A stretch of DNA of 10,732 nt from an uncultured Christensenellaceae bacterium (GTDB taxonomy: Bacteria; Bacillota; Clostridia; Christensenellales; Pumilibacteraceae): NCBI GenBank assembly GCA_910587805.1, contig CAJUNM010000047.1, forward strand, positions 1-10,732, written 5' to 3'. Numbering within the stretch: the stretch's first letter is position 1; each line of letters begins with the position of its first letter. Shown here piece after piece: positions 1 to 6,804 of this stretch. The position numbers were made by a program, and so were the translations under genes. The notes under the pieces are model-generated. The model did no database searches, was not told the origin of the DNA, and was given only the letters and a program-made list of their open reading frames with translations.

Positions 1-13
1 TGATTAAAAATAA

Positions 14-41
14 AATAGGCTTGTCAATTAACAAACCTATT
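14..41 (-). terminator. Intrinsic terminator (distal of a tandem pair)
   Basis: Read on the minus strand, an 11-bp stem with one G-U pair closes a 6-nt loop (arms 31-41 and 14-24). It is followed directly by TTTTATTTTT, a good U-tract. On the plus strand the pair becomes a C-A mismatch and no T-run follows, so it acts leftward. It lies beyond the terminator at 84-111 and probably serves as a backup for the operon ending at 151. Confidence 0.75.
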
Positions 42-83
42 GTAGAATATCAAATTTTGCTGTATATTTTATCCGTGAAAACA

Positions 84-111
84 AAAGAGCGGGCTTTATA
101 GCTCGCTCTTT
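84..111 (-). terminator. Intrinsic terminator of the DUF815-permease-membrane protein operon
   Basis: On the minus strand the arms at 101-111 and 84-94 form an 11-bp GC-rich stem (AAAGAGCGAGC against GCCCGCTCTTT, one wobble pair) with a 6-nt loop. TTTTGTTTTC follows. It begins 40 nt past the stop codon of the gene at 151-975, so it is the natural end of that operon. Confidence 0.8.
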
Positions 112-150
112 CCGGCTTATCCTCCGCAATACTATCGAATACCGCCGCGG

Positions 151-975
151 TTATCGCCCGCCGACGTTTATGCCGCGCGCCCTCAACGCCTCGCTCACAA
201 ACTCGGGCACCGTCGGCTCGAAGTCGTACACGGGTTCGGTTTTAACGAACTTATCCGTCTTGATCACGCTCATTCCCGTAGCCTCGTCAACTCCCGTATC
301 CCGCGGCTGATCGCTTACTATCTCCGCGATCTTTCCGTCCTCGACGTACACGGTATGCCCGCCGCCGACGGCATTTTTAACATTGTATACGTTATCGTCA
401 ACGCTCACGTCGTCACGACGCGCAGACAGTATCGCGACAAGCCCGCTGCACTCTCCTTCGAGATATGTGATAAACCCGTCGCCGTCGAGCGTATAGAATT
501 CGTCGCCGTCTATCCTATACGCAACTCCGTTTGCGAAAAGCGTGGCGCGGTTGCCTATTACGCTCAAGCACAAAACCGAATCACCCTCGCGCACATACCA
601 GCAATAATTATTCTTGCCGTTTTGAGCCGAAGTCAAAACGCACATTCCGACTATCGCGCCGATTACCGCGGCGAGCACGAACGCGCTCACGACGATTATC
701 GCCGTACCGTTTTTGAGCGTGCCTATAAGTATCGCGCCCAAAAGCACCGCGCCGCCGAGAACAAAGCCTACGGTCATGCGCTTGCTCGAATGGTCGGGCT
801 TTACTCGGAATTTGACGCGCTCGGTCTTTTGTGCGATGCCGATAAGCTCGGCGTATGCGTCGCGCTCCGGCTCGACGGCAGGCGTCGCATGCGCAAGCTC
901 CGTCGAGTTTGAAGGCTGTTCTTTCTCGTCGTTCCCGTCGTCGATTATTTCGTAGTGCAATTGCTTTTTTCTCAT
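151..975 (-). CDS. Hypothetical membrane protein with two transmembrane helices
   Basis: This is a 274-residue protein of a family I do not recognise. Residues 1-65 are hydrophilic and rich in Asp, Glu and Lys. Two hydrophobic segments follow at about 67-87 and 91-115, joined by a very short turn (LKNG), so a hairpin membrane anchor is likely. The C-terminal 155 residues are soluble and look beta-rich, with repeated aromatic/Gly/Asp segments (YRIDGDEFYTLDGDGFITYLEG at about 153-174), and may form a small beta-sheet domain. There is no signal peptidase site. The start is 12 nt after the permease stop codon, with only a weak purine-rich ribosome site (GGGA), so it is probably co-transcribed with the two upstream genes. 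Its role may relate to the metal permease, but only position suggests this. Confidence 0.8.
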   Translation of the reverse strand: MRKKQLHYEIIDDGNDEKEQPSNSTELAHATPAVEPERDAYAELIGIAQKTERVKFRVKPDHSSKRMTVGFVLGGAVLLGAILIGTLKNGTAIIVVSAFVLAAVIGAIVGMCVLTSAQNGKNNYCWYVREGDSVLCLSVIGNRATLFANGVAYRIDGDEFYTLDGDGFITYLEGECSGLVAILSARRDDVSVDDNVYNVKNAVGGGHTVYVEDGKIAEIVSDQPRDTGVDEATGMSVIKTDKFVKTEPVYDFEPTVPEFVSEALRARGINVGGR

Positions 976-987
976 GTCCGTTCCCGT

Positions 988-1983
988 TTAATACCCGCAT
1001 GCAGTGACGCAAATGCCGAGGACTGCGGACAGCACGAACATCGCAGTCATTACGATCGCCGTATCGCGCGGCTTGCACTGCTTGACGAGCACAGCGTACG
1101 CAATGCCCGCGCCGACCGACAGTCCCGCGACCGCGCCGCCGAGATTAAGCCCGCCCACAACGTACAGCTCGGTTATGATCACCGAGCCGGCGCAGTTGGG
1201 GATCAGCCCCACGAGCGCGGCGAGCACGGGCTGCAAATATCCCGTCGAGCTCATAAACTCGGCGAGCTTGTCCTCGCCGACGTAATATACTATCAGCCCG
1301 AAAATAACGTTTACCGCGAAAATATACGCAATCACCTCGAGCGTATGCAGTATAGGGTGCTTGAAGTACACCCGCCATATCCGCCCCGCGCGCTGCTTTT
1401 TTGTTTCGATCACACCAATCGGCTTTTCTTCCATCGCATGGCTGTGACAACCATGCGCATGCACGGTTTCATGCGCAGTCGAGTCATGCCCATCATCGGT
1501 ATGCGCGTGCGAAACGGTTTCGCTTTCTCCGTTAATTTCGATCTTGCCGCAATTAGTTTCGTCGAAAGCCGACGTCTTTTTCGCACTCTTGCGCTCGATC
1601 AGTTTTTCGACGCCGAACGCCGCATACCCCACAACGAGCGCAAAGCATATCTTTATCAGAAGCACGGGCAAAACTTTGACGACGCCTTGCGGGTTTGACA
1701 GCATGATGGGCAACGCCTCGTCGCTCGTCGCTATGTATACTGCGAACAGCGTTCCGAACGCTATTTTCTTTTTGGAAAACAGATCGGTGGCAACGACGGA
1801 AAAACCGCATTGCGGCACTATGCCTACCGCCGTGCCGATAAGCGGCGCGAATCCGCCCTTAAGCGCCTTGCCGGTCTTGCCCGACATCTTATACTCGACC
1901 AGCTCGATTATAATGTTCATTGCGAGCAGAAACGGCAGTATTATGAGCGTATCGATCAACGCGTCCAAAAGAACTTCGCCCAT
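988..1983 (-). CDS. ArsP_2-type putative heavy-metal/metalloid or manganese permease
   Basis: This is a 331-residue polytopic membrane protein that resembles the ArsP_2 family (PF11449, annotated as putative 10TM heavy-metal exporter, 'arsenic efflux protein' or 'putative manganese transporter'). It has two pseudo-symmetric halves. Each carries the same membrane motif with a proline and cysteine: GIVPQCGFSV at residues 54-63 and GLIPNCAGSV at 259-268. These are plausible metal-contact sites. The halves are joined by a hydrophilic loop (about 128-205) holding eight histidines within residues 159-182, plus Cys179. Such loops commonly bind Zn, Ni, Co or Mn. Hydrophobic helices lie at about 5-27, 45-65, 75-95, 103-125, 210-235, 250-270, 283-300 and 308-328. 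The open frame extends upstream to 2118, but that extension is Arg-rich, overlaps the ATPase gene and lacks family character. The ATG at 1983, 2 nt after the ATPase stop, is the better start and suggests translational coupling. The substrate cannot be decided from sequence. Confidence 0.85.
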   Translation of the reverse strand: MGEVLLDALIDTLIILPFLLAMNIIIELVEYKMSGKTGKALKGGFAPLIGTAVGIVPQCGFSVVATDLFSKKKIAFGTLFAVYIATSDEALPIMLSNPQGVVKVLPVLLIKICFALVVGYAAFGVEKLIERKSAKKTSAFDETNCGKIEINGESETVSHAHTDDGHDSTAHETVHAHGCHSHAMEEKPIGVIETKKQRAGRIWRVYFKHPILHTLEVIAYIFAVNVIFGLIVYYVGEDKLAEFMSSTGYLQPVLAALVGLIPNCAGSVIITELYVVGGLNLGGAVAGLSVGAGIAYAVLVKQCKPRDTAIVMTAMFVLSAVLGICVTACGY

Positions 1984-1985
1984 AC

Positions 1986-3164
1986 TCAATCCCGCGGTGT
2001 TTGCTCTTTGAATTTCGTCGTCTCTATAAGATCGGCGATCTGTTTGGCGGCACGCGGCGAGCGTCCGCCTTTTTTGAGCGCGGCAAGCTCCGCGATCTGC
2101 GCGTACTCGTCGTGCCACTTGATACCGCGCGAGCGCAGTATCTGCTTGAGAATATCGATGAACTCGCCCTTATCGGGATTGACATAAGTTATTACAAGCC
2201 CGAACCTGTCGAACAGCGCAAGCTCCGCTTGACGCTCGTCGTTGGTGCGTCTCTCGCCTTTTTCGCTTCTTTCGCCGCGCTCCCTGTACAAATGTCTGCG
2301 GTTGGACGTGCAGTAAACGAGCGTGTTGCCGCTGCTCGCGCCGTCGAGCGAGCCTTCGAGCGCAGACTTGAACGCGTCCGCGCTTTGTTCGTCCTCGTCG
2401 AAGCTCAGATCGTCCACAAACACGAGATACCGCTGTTTAAGCCCCGATAGCTCGCCGAACAACCGCGGCAAAGCGGACAGTTCGCTCTTGTTAAGTTCTA
2501 TGATCTTAAGCCTGTCGCGATAGTCGTGCGCGATCGCCTTGACCGTGGTCGACTTGCCCGTGCCGCGATCGCCGTAAAGCAATGTATGAAACGCCGGCAA
2601 GCCCTTGATAAAGTTTTCGGTATTTCTGACGATCTCCGCCTTTTCCTCGGAGTAATTTTTCAGATCGGATAACGATACCGGCTCGCACTCGGCGAGCTTG
2701 AGCTTTCCGTCGCGATAAGTAAACGCATTGCCGCCCGCAACGAATCCGCAACCGTTGCGCGCGTAAAAACGCAAAAGCCTGTCGTAATTCGTGTTCATGC
2801 CGCCGTAGCCGAACATAGGGAAAAACCCGAACGTCGCGTCAGAAACGAACTTTTCCGGTCCTATAAGCGACAATTGCTTAAACGTCAAAAGCTCGCAGTC
2901 CACGCGAGCGCGCAGCGCAGCGGAAATCTTTTCGCCGTGCGCCGCCGCGCGCGAAAACACGTTGTCGTCGCGCTCCAATAATTTCTGTATCCACTCGCCC
3001 GTCGAACCGCACCCGCTTTCGGCGACCCGCCTAAACACGCACGCGGCATGCTCCACGCGCGAAACGTCGTCCGCCGCCTCGCACAAAGAAACGAGCGGCT
3101 CTGTCTCCGCCGCCGTTTTATAAAAAACGGATATTGCTTTGTAACGTAAATACAGCTCCGACAT
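1986..3164 (-). CDS. DUF815-family AAA+ ATPase
   Basis: This 392-residue cytoplasmic ATPase matches the DUF815 family (PF05673). The N-terminal ~165 residues are helical and less conserved. The AAA+ core has Walker A GDRGTGKS at 198-205, Walker B YLVFVDDL with the Asp pair at 251-252, a sensor-1 segment VYCTSNRRH at 283-291, and a sensor-2 GRSPRA at 367-372. The stretch at about 292-312 (RERGERSEKGERRTNDERQ) is a charged loop typical of the family. DUF815 proteins are widespread in Clostridia and Proteobacteria, but their substrate is not established. The start codon lies only 8 nt past the -10 box, so translation is probably leaderless. No internal ATG occurs before residue 117, which supports this start. 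It is the first gene of an operon with the metal permease and a membrane protein. Confidence 0.93.
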   Translation of the reverse strand: MSELYLRYKAISVFYKTAAETEPLVSLCEAADDVSRVEHAACVFRRVAESGCGSTGEWIQKLLERDDNVFSRAAAHGEKISAALRARVDCELLTFKQLSLIGPEKFVSDATFGFFPMFGYGGMNTNYDRLLRFYARNGCGFVAGGNAFTYRDGKLKLAECEPVSLSDLKNYSEEKAEIVRNTENFIKGLPAFHTLLYGDRGTGKSTTVKAIAHDYRDRLKIIELNKSELSALPRLFGELSGLKQRYLVFVDDLSFDEDEQSADAFKSALEGSLDGASSGNTLVYCTSNRRHLYRERGERSEKGERRTNDERQAELALFDRFGLVITYVNPDKGEFIDILKQILRSRGIKWHDEYAQIAELAALKKGGRSPRAAKQIADLIETTKFKEQTPRD

Positions 3165-3172
3165 ATTGTTTG

Positions 3173-3202
3173 ATTATAGCATATATCAGCCGTGCTTGTC
3201 AA
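3173..3202 (-). promoter_or_regulatory. Near-consensus promoter of the DUF815 operon (leaderless)
   Basis: On the minus strand: a perfect -35 TTGACA (3197-3202), an 18-nt spacer ending in TGC (extended -10 TGn), and a perfect -10 TATAAT (3173-3178). The expected start of transcription, about 7 nt downstream, falls at 3164-3166. That is on or within 2 nt of the A of the ATG at 3164, leaving no room for a Shine-Dalgarno site. Confidence 0.88.
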
Positions 3203-3299
3203 CATGCGCCGTGCCGAATAACCGCGATATGATAGCAATTTCCGGCGAATATTATCGAATACTTCAAGTCGATGTCGTTTTCGGCTTTGAAAAATATCG

Positions 3300-3328
3300 T
3301 TGACAAACGCGCGATTAAGTTGTAGAAT
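3300..3328 (+). promoter_or_regulatory. Promoter of the AlkZ-related gene (leaderless)
   Basis: Perfect -35 TTGACA (3300-3305), a 17-nt spacer, and -10 TAGAAT (3323-3328, 5 of 6 matches). Only six bases, CTAACC, separate the -10 from the ATG at 3335. The predicted first transcribed base is therefore the A of the start codon, and no Shine-Dalgarno sequence exists upstream. It diverges from the DUF815 promoter, with about 97 nt between the two -35 boxes. Confidence 0.85.
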
Positions 3329-3334
3329 CTAACC

Positions 3335-3937
3335 ATGAGAATCAAAAATGAAAACGACTTGACGGAATGCGTAGAGCATTACGGAATACTCCGATTTTGG
3401 GACGAAACGCGTTTGGCAGCGTCCACGCTGTCCGATATAAGCTTTATGAAACTTTGGAACGTACGTGAGCGCGCAGTCAATTCCGAACGCGTAGCCTACG
3501 GCAAATTCGTGCTCAAAAAAGCCGCGTTCGTCGCGCTCGACGTGCTGCCGTATCTCGTGTCGTTGCGCCGCAACGGCTACGACTTCGATTCGCTGTGCGA
3601 CGAGGGTTTGGCTCCTAATCGCGAAGCGATCGTAATGAACGCCGTCGGCGACAAACCCACGCCGTCGTACGCGCTCGGCGGCGCGCTCGGTATCAAAGGC
3701 TACGACGCTGCCGTCGCGTCGCTGCAAAACAAAACGTATCTTGCGCTCACCTTCAAAAAAAGCTCTATGGGTACGGCGCTGCTATGCCGCCCCGAGGATA
3801 TTTGGGGCGCGGACTTCGTGCGCTCCGAATACGACCTTACGCCCGAGCAATGCGCGCAAAAAATCCTCGAACGTTGCAAAGGGCTCGGGGATTTTACCGA
3901 AAAGGAACTTAAAAAAATACTGTCTCCCGCGGTGTGA
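3335..3937 (+). CDS. AlkZ-related protein (putative)
   Basis: This is a 200-residue soluble protein. Its pattern (RVAYGKFVLKKAAFVALDVLPYL at about 52-74, an 'EGLAPNREAIV' helix at about 90-100, GIKGYDAAVASLQNKTYLAL at about 123-142, and a 'EDIWGADFV' segment near 158-166) resembles short Clostridia proteins annotated as 'AlkZ-related'. These are distant relatives of the winged-helix AlkZ/YcaQ DNA glycosylases that unhook interstrand crosslinks. It is about half the length of true AlkZ, and I see no certain QxQ-type catalytic motif, so enzymatic activity is doubtful. A role in DNA binding or repair is inference only. The start at 3335 is fixed by the promoter six bases upstream. The gene is monocistronic and convergent with the LRR gene. 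Confidence 0.6.
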   Translation: MRIKNENDLTECVEHYGILRFWDETRLAASTLSDISFMKLWNVRERAVNSERVAYGKFVLKKAAFVALDVLPYLVSLRRNGYDFDSLCDEGLAPNREAIVMNAVGDKPTPSYALGGALGIKGYDAAVASLQNKTYLALTFKKSSMGTALLCRPEDIWGADFVRSEYDLTPEQCAQKILERCKGLGDFTEKELKKILSPAV

Positions 3938-3954
3938 TTTTATTTTATTAAGTC

Positions 3955-4015
3955 GATTCTTCGGCACGCAGAAAACGTGCGCACTCGTTCAGACCCTTCG
4001 GCTGCTGCGTAGGAC
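3955..4015 (-). repeat. Dispersed intergenic repeat, copy D
   Basis: Read on the minus strand, this has GTCCTACGCAGCAGCCG (4015 leftward), then GGTCTGAACGAG, a variable part with a small hairpin (GCACG/CGTGC, 3964-3968 with 3976-3980), and GAAGAATC at 3955-3962. The same blocks recur in copies at 10460-10570 (plus) and 10346-10400 (minus). It fills the start of the gap between two convergent genes. Confidence 0.6.
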
Positions 4016-4017
4016 AA

Positions 4018-4037
4018 CAGCCATAGGCTGATTTTTT
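4018..4037 (+). terminator. Probable terminator of the AlkZ-related gene
   Basis: A short GC-rich hairpin CAGCC-ATA-GGCTG (4018-4030) is followed by ATTTTTT. The stem has only 5 bp, but composition and U-tract fit an intrinsic terminator. It lies 80 nt past the stop codon at 3937. Confidence 0.5.
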
Positions 4038-4057
4038 GATTGCTTGTTAGTTATATT

Positions 4058-4146
4058 TTCCGCCCGAGCAACAACACCCGCACTGACTGTTTTTGTCATC
4101 CTGAGGCGCAGCCGAAGAATCTCAACCTTAATGCCGCGCAGCGGCT
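4058..4146 (+). repeat. Dispersed intergenic repeat, copy A
   Basis: The first 26 bases (4058-4083, beginning TTCCGCCCGAGCAACAAC) are identical to 10460-10485 in copy B. The core GTCATCCTGAGGCGCAGC-CGAAGAATCTCAACC follows. It ends in a hairpin GCCGC-GCA-GCGGC, which in copy B is CCGC-GTAA-GCGG. It ends six bases before the LRR gene's stop codon and is opposed to copy D, with CCGAAGAATC at 4112-4121 complementary to 3955-3964. Confidence 0.75.
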
Positions 4147-4151
4147 CGAAT

Positions 4152-6743
4152 TTACCATTTAACGGGCGTTTTCCCGTCGGCGGCGTATCGCCAATAATTG
4201 CCCTCGCCCGTCGGCGCGGAATCGCTGTAGCAATAGACTTCGCATGCGTCGAGAACGTTATCGGCTTCGTAACCTTCGTCGGCATAACCTATATCCATTG
4301 CGAGCCATCGATCGCGCGTTCCCGTGAAGTACACCGTGTCGAACCAGCCGCCGTAAAAGGCGTACTGCTCGATTTTCCCGATGCCGTCGGATAGAACAAC
4401 GACGGTTTCTTTGTTTCCCATATACATAAGCGCATATCCGTCTAATATGCAATTGCCGGTAATTTCGAGACGAGTTACGTTTTTGAAAGTCGACCAATTC
4501 TTTCCGTCGTAACCGCTTATAGCATACCTCGCTATATTTCCTACGTTATGCAATTTTATTTCTTCGAGAACATCGCAATTGTATATCGCATACGCTGCGA
4601 GCGCGGCGCAATCGGAAACGGCAACGCTTTTAAGATTTTTGCAATTCAAGATCGCTTGCCCCGCGATCTCCGCTCCCGATATATTCAAGCTTCTGATACT
4701 CGAGTTGATACCGACCGAATATATTTTGAAATTTTTTACGCCCGATTTAACGGTTATGCCGGACGCGCTCGTATAATGCGCAAACGCGCCCGACGCCACG
4801 TCGTACTCGTTGCCTTTATAGCTTTCGGGCAGAGTGACGTCGCCGATAAGTCCGCAAGAATACAGTTCCCAAGCCCCGCCGTTATTATAGAACGCAAATC
4901 CGTCCGCAACGTCGAGCTTGCTCGCGTAATCGTCCGACGTGTAAATTTCGCCCGCAAAATAACATTTAATACCCGAAGAAGCTTGATGCGCCGTCGTAGC
5001 GAGCGAGTACCCTATATTGCCGAACTCGGTATCCTTGGAACTGCTCTTTTTAATATTCAAACCGGAAAGATTGACGAGTTCGGTCAGCTTGTTGCAATTA
5101 TTAAACGCAAGGTTTCCTATCGACGCGAGATTTCTGCCGAGCGTAACTTTGACGAGGTTACCGCAGTTTGCGAATGCCGACGCTCCTATAGCAGTAACGG
5201 TATCGGGGATCGTCACTTCAAGCAATGCGATGCAGTCCGAAAATGCGGACTCCGATATAACGGTAACTTTGCTCGGAATGGTTATTTCTTTGAGCAAGCT
5301 CAAAGCAAACGCAGCCTTACCTATCTCTGTAACGCTATCCGGCAGAGTTATATGTTCTATTCCGCTGTTCGCGAACATGTTTTCGCATATTTTCGTTACG
5401 CCGGACTCGATAATAACGTTTTTCAACGACAGGCAGCTTTGAAACGCACCGCCGCCGCGCTCCGACCCTGCGCTTTCGAGCGTGCCGTAAATAGTGACGC
5501 TTTTAAGCCCGCTGTACGCAAAAGCGAGACTGCCTATCGAAGTCACGTTTGCGGGAACAACGAAATTTTCGGGCAGATCGCAATCGCGGAACGCGTTTGA
5601 ACCTATCGCCGTGACGACGTTCGCGTCCGTCGGGATAACGCTCGATCCGCAGCCGAGCACGACAGATTTTTTTGTCTTGTCTATAACGCAATTGCCTACC
5701 GCCGTATACTTCGCGTTTTCGGGTTCGACCGTTATGGACTCGAGATTTTTACAGCCTCGGAACGCGCCGTAGCCGATAGAGCTCAAGCCTTTGCCTATCT
5801 TGAGTGTTTTGATCTCGGAATCTTCAAACGCATGCAGTCCGATCTCAGTTACGGGATCGGGAATAACGAGCTCGTCCATGCCGAGCAAGCCCTTGAACGC
5901 GTTGTCGGCTATCTTGGTAACGCTGCCGTCGGTCGGGACTGTCATGCCTTTGCAGCCCGCGATTATCGCGTTTGTTTGAGTGTCTATAAGGCAATTGCCC
6001 GTCGCTTTATAACGCGCGTTTTGCGGATCGACGGTGATTTCGGAAAACTCGCAAAACGCGAACGCGCATTCCTCTATAAGTTCTACCGACGCGGGTATAT
6101 GTATCTCGTCCATAACGAGATTGCCGAATGCCGTGCTTCTTATGGTTTTGAGCGTGTCCGGCAGTTTCACTTGCGTAATGTTTTTCGACGACAGCGCGAG
6201 CGTGCCGATCTCCTCTACCGCCGTAAGAGCAACGCTTTTCAATGCGTCGCAGCCGAAAAACGCTTTTTCGCCCAAGACCTTGACCGATGCGGGGAGCGTG
6301 ACGAACTCGAGCGTATTATCCTCCGCGAACGCGCTTTCGGCTATAGCCGCGACGGGGCTGCCGTTATGCACAGACGGGATTATAATGTCTCCGCCATTCG
6401 CCGAGCCTCTGCCCGTCACGATATAGCCTTCGTTCGCGGACTTAAACTCGAGTCCCTCCGTCGCACGCGCGTCGCACTTGCCGCACTCGTCGCCGTTCAT
6501 GGTATGCCCGACGGCTGCGACTTTGTCGCCCGTATAGTTTGCGCCGCATTCGCAGCGGTACTCGGTGTAACCGTCGACCGTGCAGCCGGGCGCGATCACA
6601 TTGGGCGTGTAGCTGTGCGTATGTATCGTCTGATCCGGCGGCGACGGCGGCTCGTTCGGATTTTTCGGCGCGCATGCAAAAAGCGCCGCCGCGCATAACC
6701 CCGCGCAAACCGCCGATACCGCATACAAATTTTTCTTCCTCAT
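4152..6743 (-). CDS. Secreted BspA-like leucine-rich-repeat (LRR_5) lipoprotein
   Basis: This is an 863-residue surface protein. The N-terminus has a Lys/Arg start, a hydrophobic stretch (8-22) and a lipobox-like LFAC, giving lipidation at Cys24 (Phe at -2 is atypical), then a Pro-rich linker. Residues 41-90 form a Cys/His module (HTHSY, C54, C64-x-C66, H80, C87-x2-C90) of a type common before LRRs in gut Firmicutes. About 130-560 is a run of LRR_5 units of roughly 22 residues with the signature 'LPxSVTxIGxxAFxxCxxLxxVTI'. Two units carry a long hairpin insert (236-283 and 337-386, 'NARYKATGNCLID' and 'NAKYTAVGNCVID'). A linker module (about 575-650, 'GFAFYNNGG...LPESYKGNEY') precedes a second LRR block (650-800). 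It ends with YWRYAADGKTPVKW. No LPXTG, SLH or transmembrane anchor is present. Such proteins bind host or matrix ligands or other bacteria; the ligand is unknown. A ribosome site GGGAG (6751-6755) lies 7 nt before the ATG. Confidence 0.92.
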   Translation of the reverse strand: MRKKNLYAVSAVCAGLCAAALFACAPKNPNEPPSPPDQTIHTHSYTPNVIAPGCTVDGYTEYRCECGANYTGDKVAAVGHTMNGDECGKCDARATEGLEFKSANEGYIVTGRGSANGGDIIIPSVHNGSPVAAIAESAFAEDNTLEFVTLPASVKVLGEKAFFGCDALKSVALTAVEEIGTLALSSKNITQVKLPDTLKTIRSTAFGNLVMDEIHIPASVELIEECAFAFCEFSEITVDPQNARYKATGNCLIDTQTNAIIAGCKGMTVPTDGSVTKIADNAFKGLLGMDELVIPDPVTEIGLHAFEDSEIKTLKIGKGLSSIGYGAFRGCKNLESITVEPENAKYTAVGNCVIDKTKKSVVLGCGSSVIPTDANVVTAIGSNAFRDCDLPENFVVPANVTSIGSLAFAYSGLKSVTIYGTLESAGSERGGGAFQSCLSLKNVIIESGVTKICENMFANSGIEHITLPDSVTEIGKAAFALSLLKEITIPSKVTVISESAFSDCIALLEVTIPDTVTAIGASAFANCGNLVKVTLGRNLASIGNLAFNNCNKLTELVNLSGLNIKKSSSKDTEFGNIGYSLATTAHQASSGIKCYFAGEIYTSDDYASKLDVADGFAFYNNGGAWELYSCGLIGDVTLPESYKGNEYDVASGAFAHYTSASGITVKSGVKNFKIYSVGINSSIRSLNISGAEIAGQAILNCKNLKSVAVSDCAALAAYAIYNCDVLEEIKLHNVGNIARYAISGYDGKNWSTFKNVTRLEITGNCILDGYALMYMGNKETVVVLSDGIGKIEQYAFYGGWFDTVYFTGTRDRWLAMDIGYADEGYEADNVLDACEVYCYSDSAPTGEGNYWRYAADGKTPVKW

Positions 6744-6776
6744 GATAATGCTCCCGTGTGAATTTTTTACAAAAGC

Positions 6777-6804
6777 ATTATAACATCACCCCCCCCCGTG
6801 TCAA
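6777..6804 (-). promoter_or_regulatory. Promoter of the LRR lipoprotein with a G9 tract in the spacer
   Basis: On the minus strand: a perfect -35 TTGACA (6799-6804), then C plus nine G plus TGATGT as a 16-nt spacer, then a perfect -10 TATAAT (6777-6782) preceded by TGT (extended -10). Transcription should start near 6770, giving a leader of about 27 nt that contains GGGAG at 6751-6755. One added G would give the ideal 17-nt spacer and one lost G would give 15. Confidence 0.85.
6789..6797 (-). repeat. Homopolymeric G9 tract between -35 and -10
   Basis: Nine consecutive C on the plus strand (G9 on the coding strand) sit wholly inside the promoter spacer of the LRR lipoprotein gene. No other G/C run of this length was seen in the window. 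Tracts of this kind are slippage-prone and underlie phase variation of surface proteins in other bacteria. Confidence 0.8.

Noticed and set aside
21..48. Plus-strand promoter-like TTGTCA-16-TAGAAT
   Set aside because: It overlaps a terminator stem and no plus-strand gene follows; a chance match is likely.
128..142. 15-mer AATACTATCGAATAC with a one-mismatch copy at 3248-3262
   Set aside because: A few such pairs are expected by chance in 10.7 kb on both strands.
1984..2118. 45-residue upstream extension of the permease to an ATG at 2118
   Set aside because: It is Arg-rich out-of-frame translation of the ATPase gene, absent from the family. The ATG at 1983 starts directly with the first membrane helix.
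4548..5600. Long open frame on the plus strand, antisense to the LRR gene
   Set aside because: No domain or plausible start context. The minus-strand frame is a clear repeat protein, and the high GC skew of its codons leaves the opposite frame open by chance. The same applies to plus-strand frames at 5832-6698, 955-1698 and 9336-10268.
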